In this document: piece by piece, positions 24,323 through 36,500 of the stretch | Layout: each line of letters starts with the position of its first letter | Position numbering within the stretch: position 1 is the first letter of the stretch | Assembly: GCA_947579665.1 (NCBI GenBank) | Contig: OX388345.1 | Coordinates: 31,525,849-31,589,848 of the forward strand | DNA: 64,000 nt | Origin: Sympetrum striolatum | Taxonomy: Eukaryota > Arthropoda > Insecta > Odonata > Libellulidae | Direction of reading: 5' to 3' | The notes under the pieces: generated by a model | The model's input: only the letters and a program-made list of their open reading frames with translations | Told to the model about the DNA's origin: nothing | Database searches by the model: none | Position numbers and translations under genes: made by a program

Positions 24323-25466
24323 GAGTAAAATGTAGCTTGCATACTGCAAGCAGATCGGCAATACTAATTTCATATCGGCATCATTACGGGACGGTCCTCA
24401 AAAGAAAAAAAAAGGATTGAAATTTTTCTTAAAAATTCGCTGAAATTTCATCGTCTAGCATCAAACCCGGGTCTTACTGGTGAACTTACTATGCTGCACA
24501 ATAGAAGATCACCATCTGTAACTATTTGTGAAAATTCAAGCAGAAATATTGGCTACAACTGCCTCAAAAGACGTTTTAATTTTCACGAATGTAAATGGCT
24601 CTCTGGATTCGAACCAAGGACGATCCTGGAAATCTAAATAATGTTTCTGAAAGTTATTTATGATGTCTATCTATATGCCAAATTTCAATTTTCTGTATTA
24701 TTGGTAAAGGTTTCAAAATAATTCCTAAAAATCGGATCCACTTCTGATTGCAGAGACACCTGGTGTCGAACCCAGGACACATTGATAGCTGTGAATGCAC
24801 TGTTTGATTTGTATGGATTTGATCTTTCTCCCTGCAAAGTTTGAAGTCGATATCGTGCCGGGAAGTACCTAAAATTTGTTTCCGTTATCTCCGTAAGAAA
24901 TGCATTGAGGAATTTAAATGTCCCTCTGGGATCGAACCAAGGACCATCATCGGATATGTAAAATTCGATTATGATATATTTTTATAGTATCCAACCTCAT
25001 ACCGAATTTCAAGTTTCTATGCCATCGGAAAAGGGTCCAAAAAAAATCTTTAAAATCGCCACAATGCATTTTAAACGGCCGATATTTGCCCCGACCTAGC
25101 ATCGAACCAAGGATAATATTCGTAGATGTCTTTATGGTTTCCTTTAGATATGCACGGCATCTAGCGATCCCTTGAATTTCAAATCTCTCCTTTTCCGGAA
25201 AGTGCCTCAAAAAAAATTTCGAAAATCCCCGCCATGTAATCTTATGGGGAAAATCGCGACTTTAGGGCCTTCTGGAATCGAACCCATGAGACCGAGGTTC
25301 AAAGTCGGCTTTTTCCTGGAGGTTACACATCATGGCCATAACGTCGTAAAAATTTCAAGTCGGTGGCACTTGTGGAACATGGTTAGAATTTTGATCCCCT
25401 ATGAATGAATGAATGAGTGTGTTTATAGGTATATCCGGAGAAGCGTCTATATATAATAGATATATA
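24323..25466. repeat. tRNA-like monomer array, copy 2
   Basis: A direct duplicate of copy 1. The six boxes lie at 24463, 24611, 24768, 24934, 25104 and 25280, each 1164 bases after its partner, so no net length change has accumulated between the first and last box. The same hairpin start and CCGGAGAAGCGTCTATATA end are present. The two copies abut through an (AT)n tract. Confidence 0.88.
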
Positions 25467-25469
25467 TAT

Positions 25470-27087
25470 ATATATTCTCATGATTCTCAACATGCTTCGT
25501 AATCAATGATTGATAGATGGCAAATACCAGACTTTCCAAACCAATAAACCAAGAAATTTAAATTAATTCTACAAAGCTGTATCTGCTCTATATTCAACTT
25601 CATATACTAAATATTTTAAATTTCTTCAACTTAGACAATATAAAAATATATTCTAAAACTACTTTAGGATAAGCAGTACCACGTTTAAAGATATATTTTC
25701 AGTCAGGAACAAGGGGACAAAGGAATCAAACATTAAACATAAATGACAGAAATAAATTAAATATCACTCTAATAACCACCGATGAATATTATTTGCGGAA
25801 AGTAAGTTTATTACGTTTCAGACTCGTATCTCAATCTAAAAATGTGAAACATAAAAACGGAACACAAATAATACAAAAGAAATAGCTATACCAAAATAGA
25901 AACAAAGAGTGAACACCAATAACAGAAGGATAGTGAATGATTATGAAGTGGGAACACGTAAAAAAACGAATAAATCAGTTTTTGCGTTCTGCATATAACA
26001 AAACTAAACTGATCTACCCTTTTGGTTAGTTATACGATATTGGAGAATTGTTACAACTTTACAACTCGTCGTTCAACTCTCCAAAGATTACAAACACCGA
26101 ATCTGGGAAATCTTTACGTTCTTCGCTAACTCCATTTCCGTAAATCGATAAACATACATCATTGCTAATAGATTAGATTTAATAATTAATTCAGAAGAAT
26201 ATATTCAATACATTCTCTACTTGCCAGAATATTTATACGCAGCCCGTTGAATTGATCGAGAAAAATCAATTTTCGGTAAACCACAACTATAAAACTCATT
26301 TATTTTACGAAAAAGACGGTAAACAAATATGTTAATATAAATAAAACTTGGTTGCTGCAAACTATTCAACAAAATTCGATTTTTTCTTATATTTGTCCGA
26401 GAGATTGTTCACAGAATATTGTTTGTAATTGCTAATGTTTAAATATTATCGATAATAATTTTTAAATCTCAACTTCTTATAGCCTGTCTTATTTAAAGTA
26501 TTAATCCTGTCTGGGCATTCATTTTCCTCGTCTTCTTATGGGATTACGCATGAGCTCGGAATCAACAATCGCCTTGATCGTCTGGGGCAGTGATGGCGAA
26601 CCTTTGACACGCAAGTCACCGCTGATACGCGAGCTCATTTTTGGTGCCACGCGTGTTCAAAGATATAAAATCTGACGAGGCCAACACATGACTTTCTCCA
26701 TATTTATTGAAAACCGAAGCCTATGCTGGTAATATATAAATAACTCCAAAACAATGTTTTACAGAAATGTTTCATACAAAAGTTGTATTAAAATAAATTA
26801 TCAATAACATTGGTACGTAATTGTATATACCTACATTGCACTCTGACCGAGATCCATTCCATTCTGGATAAACAACAACTTCCGGTTAACCATTATTCAA
26901 GAATAACTCCTAAACAATCAGTGTTACGAAAAAATGTTTCATAGAAAAGTTCTAGTAAAGTATATTATCTATAACGTTCGTTAATAATTGTGTATACCTA
27001 CATTGCATTCTGATAGATACATTAAAGTAACGAAATGTTGTTCAGGTTAATCGATATTCATAAAAAACTAATCAACTCCTGGCATTA
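25470..27087. other. non-coding, nothing recognised apart from a repeat scrap
   Basis: AT-rich. Bases 26548-26588 (GAATCAACAATCGCCTTGAT...) match part of dispersed family A in reverse. No exon is recognised. Confidence 0.4.
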
Positions 27088-27090
27088 TTA

Positions 27091-27569
27091 GGGGTCGTCC
27101 ATTAATTACGTGAGGCGTTTAGGGGAGGTGGGAGGGTTAAGCCGAATCTCACTCACCTGGGGGAGAGGGGGGGGGGGTCCTTCGCCAATATTACGTAATT
27201 TTTTATCCGCAAAAAACAGTGTGGAATTATGAGATAACTGGGTTAAATTGAGTAAAACGTGTTTCTCTACTAAAATATGACTAAATTTTACACAATAATA
27301 TTTATCACGATTATGCGAGCGCCACAAAGTAGCAAAGTCGATTGTTTGGCTAGGCGAACACGCGATTCGACGAGCGCTGCGACGTACGTGTTTATTTTTG
27401 GATAAATCCAATACAATGAAACATAGATTGACATATTTACACTGAAAACACTCATTTTGAATAATCTCACGTGAGATTAGAGGAGGGGGTCGAGCCAAAT
27501 CTTACGATATCTCACTAGGGGGGGTCAAAAAATCGCAAAAATCACCTCACGTAATTAATGGATGCCCCC
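27091..27569. mobile_element. MITE with TTA target duplication
   Basis: This 479-bp element has ends GGGGTCGTCCATTAATTACG and, in reverse, GGGGGCATCCATTAATTACG, each continuing TGAGG. It is flanked by TTA at 27088-27090 and 27570-27572. A 3-bp TTA duplication suggests a PIF/Harbinger-type mobiliser, but this is inferred. The interior has G-runs and no recognised protein. Confidence 0.8.
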
Positions 27570-27572
27570 TTA

Positions 27573-27810
27573 GGAAAATACTAAATATGAATTTTGGAAA
27601 TGATCGGATAATTACTTTTTAAGATAGAGCGCCCACAAACTACTTTTTTACCACAGACAGGCACACACTGAGAGACATGTTCGAGCAAATAGCAAAAACG
27701 AGCTCTATTGGCCCCAAAACATCTATTTCCGTCGAAATCTGGAGGTCGAATTTCATTTTGCGAATACAATACTTTCTCTATACATCGTACTATAGGGAGA
27801 AAGTAAAAAT
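27573..27810 (-). repeat. antisense copy of the 57-62 kb repeat family C
   Basis: On the minus strand this reads ACTTTCTC..., TCGACCTCCAGATTTCGACG and GAAATAGATGTTTTGGGGCC, colinear with CGACTTCGAGATTTCAACGG and AAATACACGTTTTGGGGTCC at 57403-57450 and 61230-61270. The inverted TACTTTCTCTATA/TATAGGGAGAAAGTA pair at its start matches the end seen near 61180-61210. Confidence 0.65.
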
Positions 27811-28108
27811 TTCATAATTCAAATATTTGTCTCTGATAACGGCCAGTGTTGGTTATTAATAATAATATTATTACTGAGGTTAATAATAATTAATAATTTA
27901 ATTCTGAAACCAGACGTGCATGTACAAGTTCAATAATATTGCGTAACAATTATACATGTTAAAAACATTTAAATACATTGTTTCGATATTGATATCAATA
28001 TAAAAATGCCATATTCTGGAAATATGTACGTCGGGTAGTATGATAGAATCAACTGCATATGCATTATACAATTAGCAGTTTGCACGTACTGAAATTAAAC
28101 AGTGGGAT

Positions 28109-28239
28109 GAAGAGGAACAATTTGTACTTTTTCCTCAGTATTTTATTAAAAACGATAGAATGAAATAAAACACGACTAGTTTCATTTTATTGTTTTTAAT
28201 AAAATACTGTGGAAAAAGTACAAATTGTTTTTCTTCTTC
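28109..28239. repeat. long inverted repeat (hairpin), copy A
   Basis: The arms at 28109-28165 and 28180-28239 are near-perfect reverse complements (core ACAATTTGTACTTTTTCC), separated by about 14 bases ending in ACGACTAG. It could be a foldback MITE. The same hairpin is at 31651-31778. Confidence 0.85.
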
Positions 28240-28678
28240 ATGACGTATATTCACAAGACATCGCCAGAGACTGTGAATTTTTTTTAAACAGTGGAAAATT
28301 AATTAATAATACAATTACGATAATCGGTAAAAAATCGCAATCAATTAGGGTCCTGGATGGAACCTCTTGGTGGAATTTACTTCGTGCAATCCTCAAAATA
28401 GTGCCATTGAAATGATCACTACAAATTCCTTCAGGTGAGAATATTTTTGCGTAGATGTTTATTGAAGGGACATCCTTTGTTATTTAAATCTAAAGTTGGA
28501 TACTAGATACATTTAATTATAGTTTTTCCGTCTTAAAAGTCGGCATCATGAACGAACATGATGTTAAGGAAGCTGGAAATTCGTCTTACTAGCAGCAATA
28601 AGAGGAAAAGCGAGCACGAACGATAAGAAAAAACAAATAAAGACGGGTGAAGGTTATCCTCTTAGCTGGAGAACCGAG

Positions 28679-28686
28679 TATAAATA
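28679..28686 (+). promoter_or_regulatory. TATA box of the secreted-protein gene
   Basis: TATAAATA lies 75 bases before the ATG at 28761. A start about 30 bases downstream, near GATCATTTGTG, would give a short 5'UTR typical of a small, strongly expressed secreted-protein gene. Confidence 0.65.
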
Positions 28687-28760
28687 GAAGGGGATCTCTC
28701 ATTGCGATGATCATTTGTGCTGTGGATTGTGTGTGAAGATCAACTAAACAAGCACTGAGG

Positions 28761-29067
28761 ATGATGCGAGTCTTTGTAGCCTTGGCCTTCGCGGTCTTCT
28801 TTATCGTTCTGGCGAATGCGGAGAAGTGCAGCGTTGCCCACCCCAGCAAGATGATGAGGCTTTCAATCAGAAGCATCAGAAACGACACTGGTGAATGGGT
28901 AACCAAGTTCACCACTTGCGGAGGAGCAGATACTAAGGTGGATGGAATGGCATTGGACATATCTCAGAACATCGTCAATTGCGGAGGAGTGGAAGTTGTG
29001 AAAATAGAAGGTTATCTGGCCTCCGAAGTTGATTTCAAAGGAACAGCCAAACATCATATTTTGAAAG
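28761..29067 (+). CDS. secreted small protein, first coding exon (family uncertain)
   Basis: The exon encodes 102 residues starting MMRVFVALAFAVFFIVLANA, a clear signal peptide with probable cleavage before EKCSV. It ends at a GT donor (ATTTTGAAAG|GTAATT) with one base of the next codon. The mature part has three cysteines (EKC, FTTCGG, VNCGG) and ends GYLASEVDFKGTAKHHILKG. A TATA box precedes it. I do not recognise the family with confidence. The spacing of Cys and Gly and the EVDF segment are loosely reminiscent of the MD-2-related lipid-recognition (ML/NPC2) fold, but a cysteine is missing, so this is speculation. The next exon was not found before the PB1-NHR gene, so the gene may be longer than seen or already truncated. 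A decayed duplicate exon is at 32188-32248. Confidence 0.6.
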
Positions 29068-29628
29068 GTAATTCTTTTAATCTGATTTGTGATAATATTT
29101 ATAATTCATTTTTGTGGCATAATTAATTGATATTTTAAAAAAGGTTATTGATTAACTGAAATTTAAAGGATAGAATGAGGGAAATATCGGTCCATCGCTT
29201 CCATGTTCTGTCTTCCCTCGCACATTTTTTCTAAATACTGCATAAAACGATTAGTTTTCCATCTTTTCAATACCCGTAATTGATAAAAGCAGATGCTTCA
29301 TTAATACTTACTAAATCCCTTCCACCTCTTTGCTTCTTCTACTTATCTTCCAACCCCAGAGAGTAACTTGAGTTTTGCTCGTATATATAAATAATAGTAT
29401 ACAATTATTAGTTTGGAGCTAAGATTTATCTGGGTTCAGCCTCGCCACTATTATTAGGTGCAGCACTTAAAATACTGACAGAGTTTTTATTCCCTAAACA
29501 TATTTAAGCGAGAGGAGCTCTACCGCCCCTACTCAAAGTAGCTATGGGCAGGTGAAAGGTGATGTAGTTACTGAGATATGAGGTGCCACTACAATTCCCA
29601 TTGAGACGGTCCATCTGCCAGTACTGCT

Positions 29629-29665
29629 GTACCTGATGATGGCTGCAAGGCCGAAACCGTCGTAC
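29629..29665 (+). ncRNA. hammerhead-ribozyme-like motif, copy A
   Basis: Order: GTAC (stem I), CTGATGA, one T, GGC-TGCAAG-GCC (stem II), GAAAC, CGTC, GTAC (stem I partner). This matches the type I hammerhead layout, with cleavage expected after the C at 29661. Two departures are an extra T before stem II and one G fewer than ACCGGTC in stem III. A catalytic test is needed to call it active. Confidence 0.45.
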
Positions 29666-30574
29666 GATAAAAATGTTATAGATAAACGAAGCCCAGTTAT
29701 TATTATTAAATGGCATTTCTGTAGATTCCCCTGTAGATTCTATAAATTAGGGCCACTGCCTTGCGCCACTTGTTGATTGCAGGGTTTAAATGTAGATTAG
29801 GTCAGCCTCTACTTATTACGGTTAGATCCTGATTTTATTGACATAAAAAACACCGATTCAACTTCTTCAATTTCAATCTTTTGATGAATCATTAACTAAT
29901 CTCACTTCAATCGGGTAGAGGGAATGAACCGTTGGACGGGCATATACGCTGACAGTAAATTTCACATCTGGTAAAGGCGAGGACACTATCGACGTGTATG
30001 CAAGACTTGAGACGTTACACTTGTACGTCAAACTTGGAAATTGGTACTAGCGGACACAGTCAGAACGTGAACCTCAGTCAATCAGAGACATCAGAAAATC
30101 CTAGGGAGCAATGGACAGGCGCTATGCAAGCTGAGTGTTCTAACATTTACAAAGTGATGAAGAGAAGATAAATTTTATAGAATGATGGATGAAAATGAGG
30201 CAATTATTATGTAGTTGGCTTTAATAATTATGGCTTAATGATTATTCAAATCTTCGGTCTGTAATGGCAGACCCCAAATAGTAGTAGTACTTGTATTTAT
30301 CTTCAGATGGCGCAACTATCGCCAGGTGAATCCTGATTGGTTGTTCGTGTACGTGTAACAGGTGAAACTTGTAAACATAGAAGTCGTCCATCTCCTTAAG
30401 TGCCTTAAGTACACGTGGGTACCATACATTAAGTTCCCATTGATTGTGACCCAGCCTTTAGACATTTCCAGACAAAACTGTACTTGATTTCTGTGCGTAA
30501 TAATGCCCTGATAAACGTTATTGTTGTTATCTGACAAACTAAAATTTTACTTTATCTGCTTTATTTTAGCAAGG

Positions 30575-33500
30575 ATGGCAGAAGAGACCTGTTCCTTTAG
30601 AGCTACATTGTATCTCGAAGGTTCATCGAGGAAAAATGAAGTTCGTCGATTTGTTTTACCCAAAAATGCTTTGACAGATTTTCATTTCCTCGAGGAGAAG
30701 TTAAAAACTGTATTCCAGTCGTTAAAATCGTTGCCATTCAGTGTGATGTGGGAAGGTAAATCAGATTACTTTAGCAACCTTTGCCTAGTTAAGAGGTATT
30801 GTAACCCGTTAATTTTTAACCTTTGTCTTTCTCCATCCAACAGATAGTGAAGGAGTAGAAGTTTTGATTTCAAGTGACGAAGAATTGAAAATTGCAATAA
30901 ACGAAATGAAAGGTGAAGTGAATAGGTTGAAAATTGAGGCGAAGAGTGCTATAGGTAAGTACAATGAAACCTAATATGTATATTGTGTCTGATAATCAGG
31001 GACTGAAATAAATATTCCCATTTCATACGCATTCACCCCAGAGTACATTGTGACCTGGCGCTTGGTAGCTAATGTTAGAGGGGATGATGATGTTCTTTTA
31101 AATCTATTTGTTAATTCTATTATTAATTTATTCTATATTATTATTCTAATTAATTCTATCATAATGATGAGAGCGATAAGGAAATTTACACATATTATTT
31201 ATAACAGTTATAAACGATATCATTCAAAGAATATAAGAATTATTTAGTATCACTTATAAACATGAAACTACCGGAAGGTAGAACACTAATGAATGAATTT
31301 CATAATAACTCCTATATAGTCTCATAAATATTTAAAAAAATTTAAAGTGTTTGTCAATGAGTGCTATAAATACAGGTGAAAATTATTAAACGTTCAATTT
31401 GTAACATTAACCGAAACAGTGATGAACATTGCAAGGTTATATGTTCTTGATGAAACACTACAGTATCTTTGAACTGAATTGAGAACCTTTTCCCTGACCT
31501 ATTTCTATTCCGATTGTGAGGATAAAATATTCTCCCCGAAAATAATTAGGGCCTTTTCCCGTATTTGCATCATTATTTCTAGGATGCTAAGTTCGTGTAT
31601 AATTTACAAAATTAGCAGTTTGCTTGGACTGAAATTAAACAGTGGGGTGAGAAGAACAATTTGTACTTTTTCCACAGTATTTTATTAGAAATGATAAAAT
31701 GAAATAAAACACGACTAGTTTCATTTTATTGTTTTTAATAAAATAATGTGGAAAAAGTACAAATTGTTTTTCTTCTTCATGACGTATATTCACAAGACAT
31801 CGCCAGAGACTGTGATTTTTAGTAAACAGCGGAAAATTAATTAATAATACAATTACGATAATCTGTAAAATATCGCAAGCAATTAGTGTCCTTGAAGGAA
31901 CCCTTTGGTGGAATTTACTTCGTACGATCCTCAAAATCTTTCAATTGAAATGATCACTGCAAATTCCTACAGGTCAGAATACTTTTAGCATAGATGTTTA
32001 TTGAAGGGACATCCTTTGTTATTTAAATCTAAAGTTGGATACTAGATACATTTCATTATAGTTTTTCCGTCTTAAAAGTCGACATCTTGAACCATCATGA
32101 TGTTAAGGTAGCTGAAAATTTGTCTTACCAGTAGCAATAAGAGGAAAAGCGAGCACGAACGTTAAGAAAAAACAAATTAAGACGGGTGAAGGTTATCTGG
32201 CCTTGGAAGTTGATAGCGAACGGACAGCTAAACATCGTATTTTGAAAGGTAATTCTTTTACTCTGATTTGTGATAATATTGGTAATTCATTATTGTGGCA
32301 TAATTAATTGATATTTTTAAAAAGGTTGTTGATTAATCCATGTTTGAAGGATAAGATGAGGGAAATATCGGTCCATTGCTTCCATGTTCTGTCTTCCCTC
32401 GCACATTTTTTCTAAATACTGCTGAAAACGATTAGTTTTCCATCTTTTCAATACCCGAAATTGATAAAAGCAGATGTTTCAAGAATACTTACTAAATCCC
32501 TTCCACCTCTTTGCTTCTTCTACTTATCTTTCAACCCCAGAGAGTAACTTGAGTTTTGTTTGTATATATAATTAATAGTATACAATTATTAGTATCGAGC
32601 TAAGATTTATCTGGGTTCAGGCTTGCCACTGTTATTAGGTGCAGCACTTAAAATACTGACAAATTTTGTATTCCCTAAACATATTTAAGCTAGAGGAGCT
32701 CTACCGCCCTCACCCAAAAATAGCTATGGGCAGGTGAAAGGTGATGTAGTTACTGAGATATGAGGTGCCACTACAATTCCCATTGAGACGGTCCATCTGC
32801 CGGTACTGCTGTACCTGATGATGGCTGCAAGGCCGAAACCGGCAAACGATAAAAATATTTTAGATAATCGAAGCCCAGTTATTATTATTAAATGACGTAT
32901 CTGTAGATTCCACTGCAGATTTTACTGTATATTCTATAAATTATTGCGTCCCCTGCCACGTGCCACTGGTGGATTGCAGGGTTTAAATGTAAATGTAGAT
33001 ATTAGGTCAGCCTCTACTTACTACGGTTAGATCCTTATTTGACTGCCATAAAAAACAAACACCGATTCAACTTCTTCAAATTTAATTTTTTGATGAATCA
33101 TTAAGTAAACACACTTTAATCTGCTAGAGCCCCTTTACAAACTATTATTGTTTCCTTGAGTAAAGTTTCTCATCAGAGCCAAATTGAGACAGCTGCTGGA
33201 TCCGGTAGCAAAAATTATTCTGAGCGTAATTTTTTATTATGCACTTCCAAGTAGCCAAAAAATATATCACAGTCTCAATGTGTTAAATATGATGTTTAAT
33301 GGAAATTAATTATAGCGTAACTCTATTGTGAATCCCATACAGAAACCGTTTCGGAGGGAAAAATCACCAATATGGTAAAAATATGTTATGATTTTTATTA
33401 TGCTAAGGGAAACTTTTTCTGAGTCATTTTTTCCTCTGTGAGTACCTGATATCAGATGCATGTGTGTAATTACAATACCATCAAATATGTATTAATTTTA

Positions 33501-36500
33501 TTTGAAGTATTTCCGAATCTAATCTCATTAGCTGAGATAACAGATAGTAACGAGATATGTTGTAATTTCATTTCCTTTAGATAACAAAACTGAAGAGGTG
33601 CCACCGCAACCATTACGTTTCCACGAGAGGACTGGTGAGAACATTGTTCTCAGCAACGGTAATCGCACCGCTGCACAAAGAAAGTGAGTTGATTTAGTCG
33701 AATAATGTAAACTTTATGGATCATTCCTAAATAATAATTATATGGTTCATAATATATTTAATAGTATCTCTATGAATTGAGTAAATATTATTCATTTTCG
33801 CAAATATTTCACTCCATTTGAGAAACATATTCGTATAACGGGAACAATAAGCTCTGGCTTATTTGGTGAAATAATTATCGTGGTATGTAACTGGGAAAAA
33901 TTCATTAGGTAATTTAGTATCAAATACACAGAAATGAATTTTTAATTTTAATATGTCATAGAACACTATTATTAGAACAAATATTAAACGAATAAAGAAC
34001 AAAGACGGTACATGAGTCAATATAAAAAATCCTGAAAACAGTTCTCAAGCAATTGTACTGCGTTCTGCGAAATTAGCTTATTTAGTATGTCGAGTTGCAA
34101 TCATTACGAATTATAAATGGAGTACACTCTGCAACTACTTGTTATCCTAGTCTCCGACTTTATTATCCTCAGTATTTTCGTTTTTATTGCTTCAATTTCC
34201 GGATTTACTTCTTTCGTATAATTCTTCCTCTTCGTATCACTTCTGAGGGCGTACAAACATCACTAGATTAATCTAATGTAGAAGTCTATTTAAAATCAAT
34301 TCGAAGCTTAATCATAAATAAACTCAGGGAATTACATCAACTACGGGATGGGAATAATATATTAATACAATGTTTTTAACTGTTGCATAGGTTAGATAAA
34401 TAAATGTCAAGTTTAGAACTATACATGAATATCATAGAGGTGATAGAACAGTGCCTTCCAAGATTTTCTTTTTAACGGAGCAATTTTATAGTATCTGAAA
34501 GCCTCCTGCAAACCAAGGGTTTCCAAGTTTCAGGCTAAATTAAAATTAATAACGAAAATCACACTAATAGTGGATTTTGATACTACAATTTCATTTTAAA
34601 GATATCCTGTTAAATAAATAATTTTGTCTCAAATTAAAGTGCAGACGTAATTCGGAATTAGAAATGCATGTCAATTCCACTTGCTGTGCTTCACAATAAT
34701 AGAGTATCTTACCCACGACAAACCAGTTAGATAGCACTGCAATGGAGTATTGTAGATCATATCTTAGCTGAAATGTCTGCAAATTCCAAGAATAGTAAAC
34801 AAGGACATGAAAAGAATGAATCGAAACGAATGCAAGCAACTTTTACTCGTATATATAAATAGCGTCTAGGACACCATGAAATGTCTTAAGACAGCGTTGG
34901 ATCCATCATTATTAGCTTTGACTGTATTTGTAGAAGACAAGAGTTTCTATATTCTTCCCTGGCTGAAGATTGCACCTTTCAGATCTGTAATTTTAGGATA
35001 TAAGGATTCATGTTGAAAAGCACCAGCAGTATAAACCAATGAAAGTCAAATGTACCACGAGGAGGAAATTTTGTCTCAGCCTAAATCGGAGGCCATAAGC
35101 TTTCTCAAAACATTTAGGACGAGGCAGACTAAAATTTGAAACTTTAAACTTAACCTTAAGTATATTTTAGTTAATAGTATATAACCCTAAGTTTATTTGG
35201 TTAAATTTATTGAATGTATCCCTCAGTTATAAAATATAATGAATTCCTCGTTTTGGCTGGCGCCTGTTTCTCTCGACGGCTGAATTTTTTAGACTAGTTT
35301 ATGCGCATGGTGTCCATAGGAAAACACATACATATTTATCAGCTACTAAACTTTTACTGATATATACTGGTACATAATTTTAATTTATATAAGTAAGTTT
35401 ATTAATGGTAGTAACCATACTAACAAACTATTTTATTCACTCCAGATACGAGGAACCCTACTATGGAGGCAGCATGATAACGAATCGACCTCTGAAAGAT
35501 GATGAACTTTTCGAAGTGCGGTTTGACAAAATTATCGACAATTGGGGAAGTTTTTTCAGTTTGGGAGTCACAGTTGCAAATCCTACGACCTCCTTCAAGG
35601 GTCACTGGGCCTCCTTCAAGTATAAATAAATTTTTAAATATATCGTTTGATGTATCATTGTTTGTGGATGTTTATCTAATGAACCGTATCTTCCATAGCG
35701 ATGGCGTTTGGCTCTATTTAAGAGACAGTATATTCCATAATGGAAATTATATTCAAAGGGGATATGGGATCCATCTTGGAACATTGAAGGTAAGCAATTT
35801 CTAACCATCAAGTTTTGAATTCATAACTATATTATTAGTTAAAGAGGGAAACTCATTAATGCAATGCCTCTTATGTGAGAGAATTAAAGAGGGATACAAT
35901 TTGTGTTCCCTTTATCTACTGAAGATATCATAGTACAATTTGAATTCAGTTTATTTCATGACATGGCTAAAAATTTATTCAACTGATGTGAAACTAATAT
36001 AACTAGGAACTACTGATTATTTACCGTGATTTCACTTATTTCATCTTATTGAAATTTTTATCTTCTAAAACCTTTCTGTCTACGTCGTCTGCAGTGTGAA
36101 TGCTAAGTCTTTTGATTTGTTTTATTTTTTTAGAGAGAAAGTACTTCAAACATTGCCAAATGAGAGTAATATTTCATGATAGTTGATATACGTATTTACA
36201 CTTATACTTAACTCGGTTGAATTCTATATTGAAAAGCTCTGTTTCCATTATTAGAGCTTTTACTTGTTATGATACCATAAATATGTAAAAATTCTCTCAT
36301 TCTTCACAGTTTCATTTTTGTTTTTAATTAATTATCTCTCCTGTAATTAGGTCTTATAGAAACTAATTAAATACCTGTTTTTATGAACACACAGGTTGGT
36401 GATCGAGTGGGTGTTATGAGGAAATCAAATGGTTCTCTGCATTTCTTTGTTAATGGAGCAGATCAAGGTGCAATTCCGACCACAGTTCCAGAAACAGTTT

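Larger units (their letters stand above)
28069..29912. repeat. segmental duplication, copy A (contains the secreted-protein gene)
   Basis: About 1.84 kb colinear with 31607-33122, from TTAGCAGTTTG...ACTGAAATTAAACAGTGG to TTGATGAATCATTAA. The shared parts include a long inverted repeat, the end of the secreted-protein exon, its intron and a hammerhead-like motif. Copy A is the longer and has the complete coding exon. Confidence 0.9.
31607..33122. repeat. segmental duplication, copy B, inside intron 2 of the PB1-NHR gene
   Basis: Colinear with 28069-29912 but about 330 bases shorter. The main difference is a 358-bp deletion whose ends in copy A are two GAAGGTTATC words (28649-28658 and 29007-29016). 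Copy B keeps one (32188-32197). Confidence 0.9.

Noticed and set aside
23000..25466. Possible tRNA gene cluster suggested by repeated TCGAACC boxes
   Set aside because: Acceptor and anticodon stems do not form, spacing exceeds tRNA length, and the boxes are parts of diverged repeat monomers.
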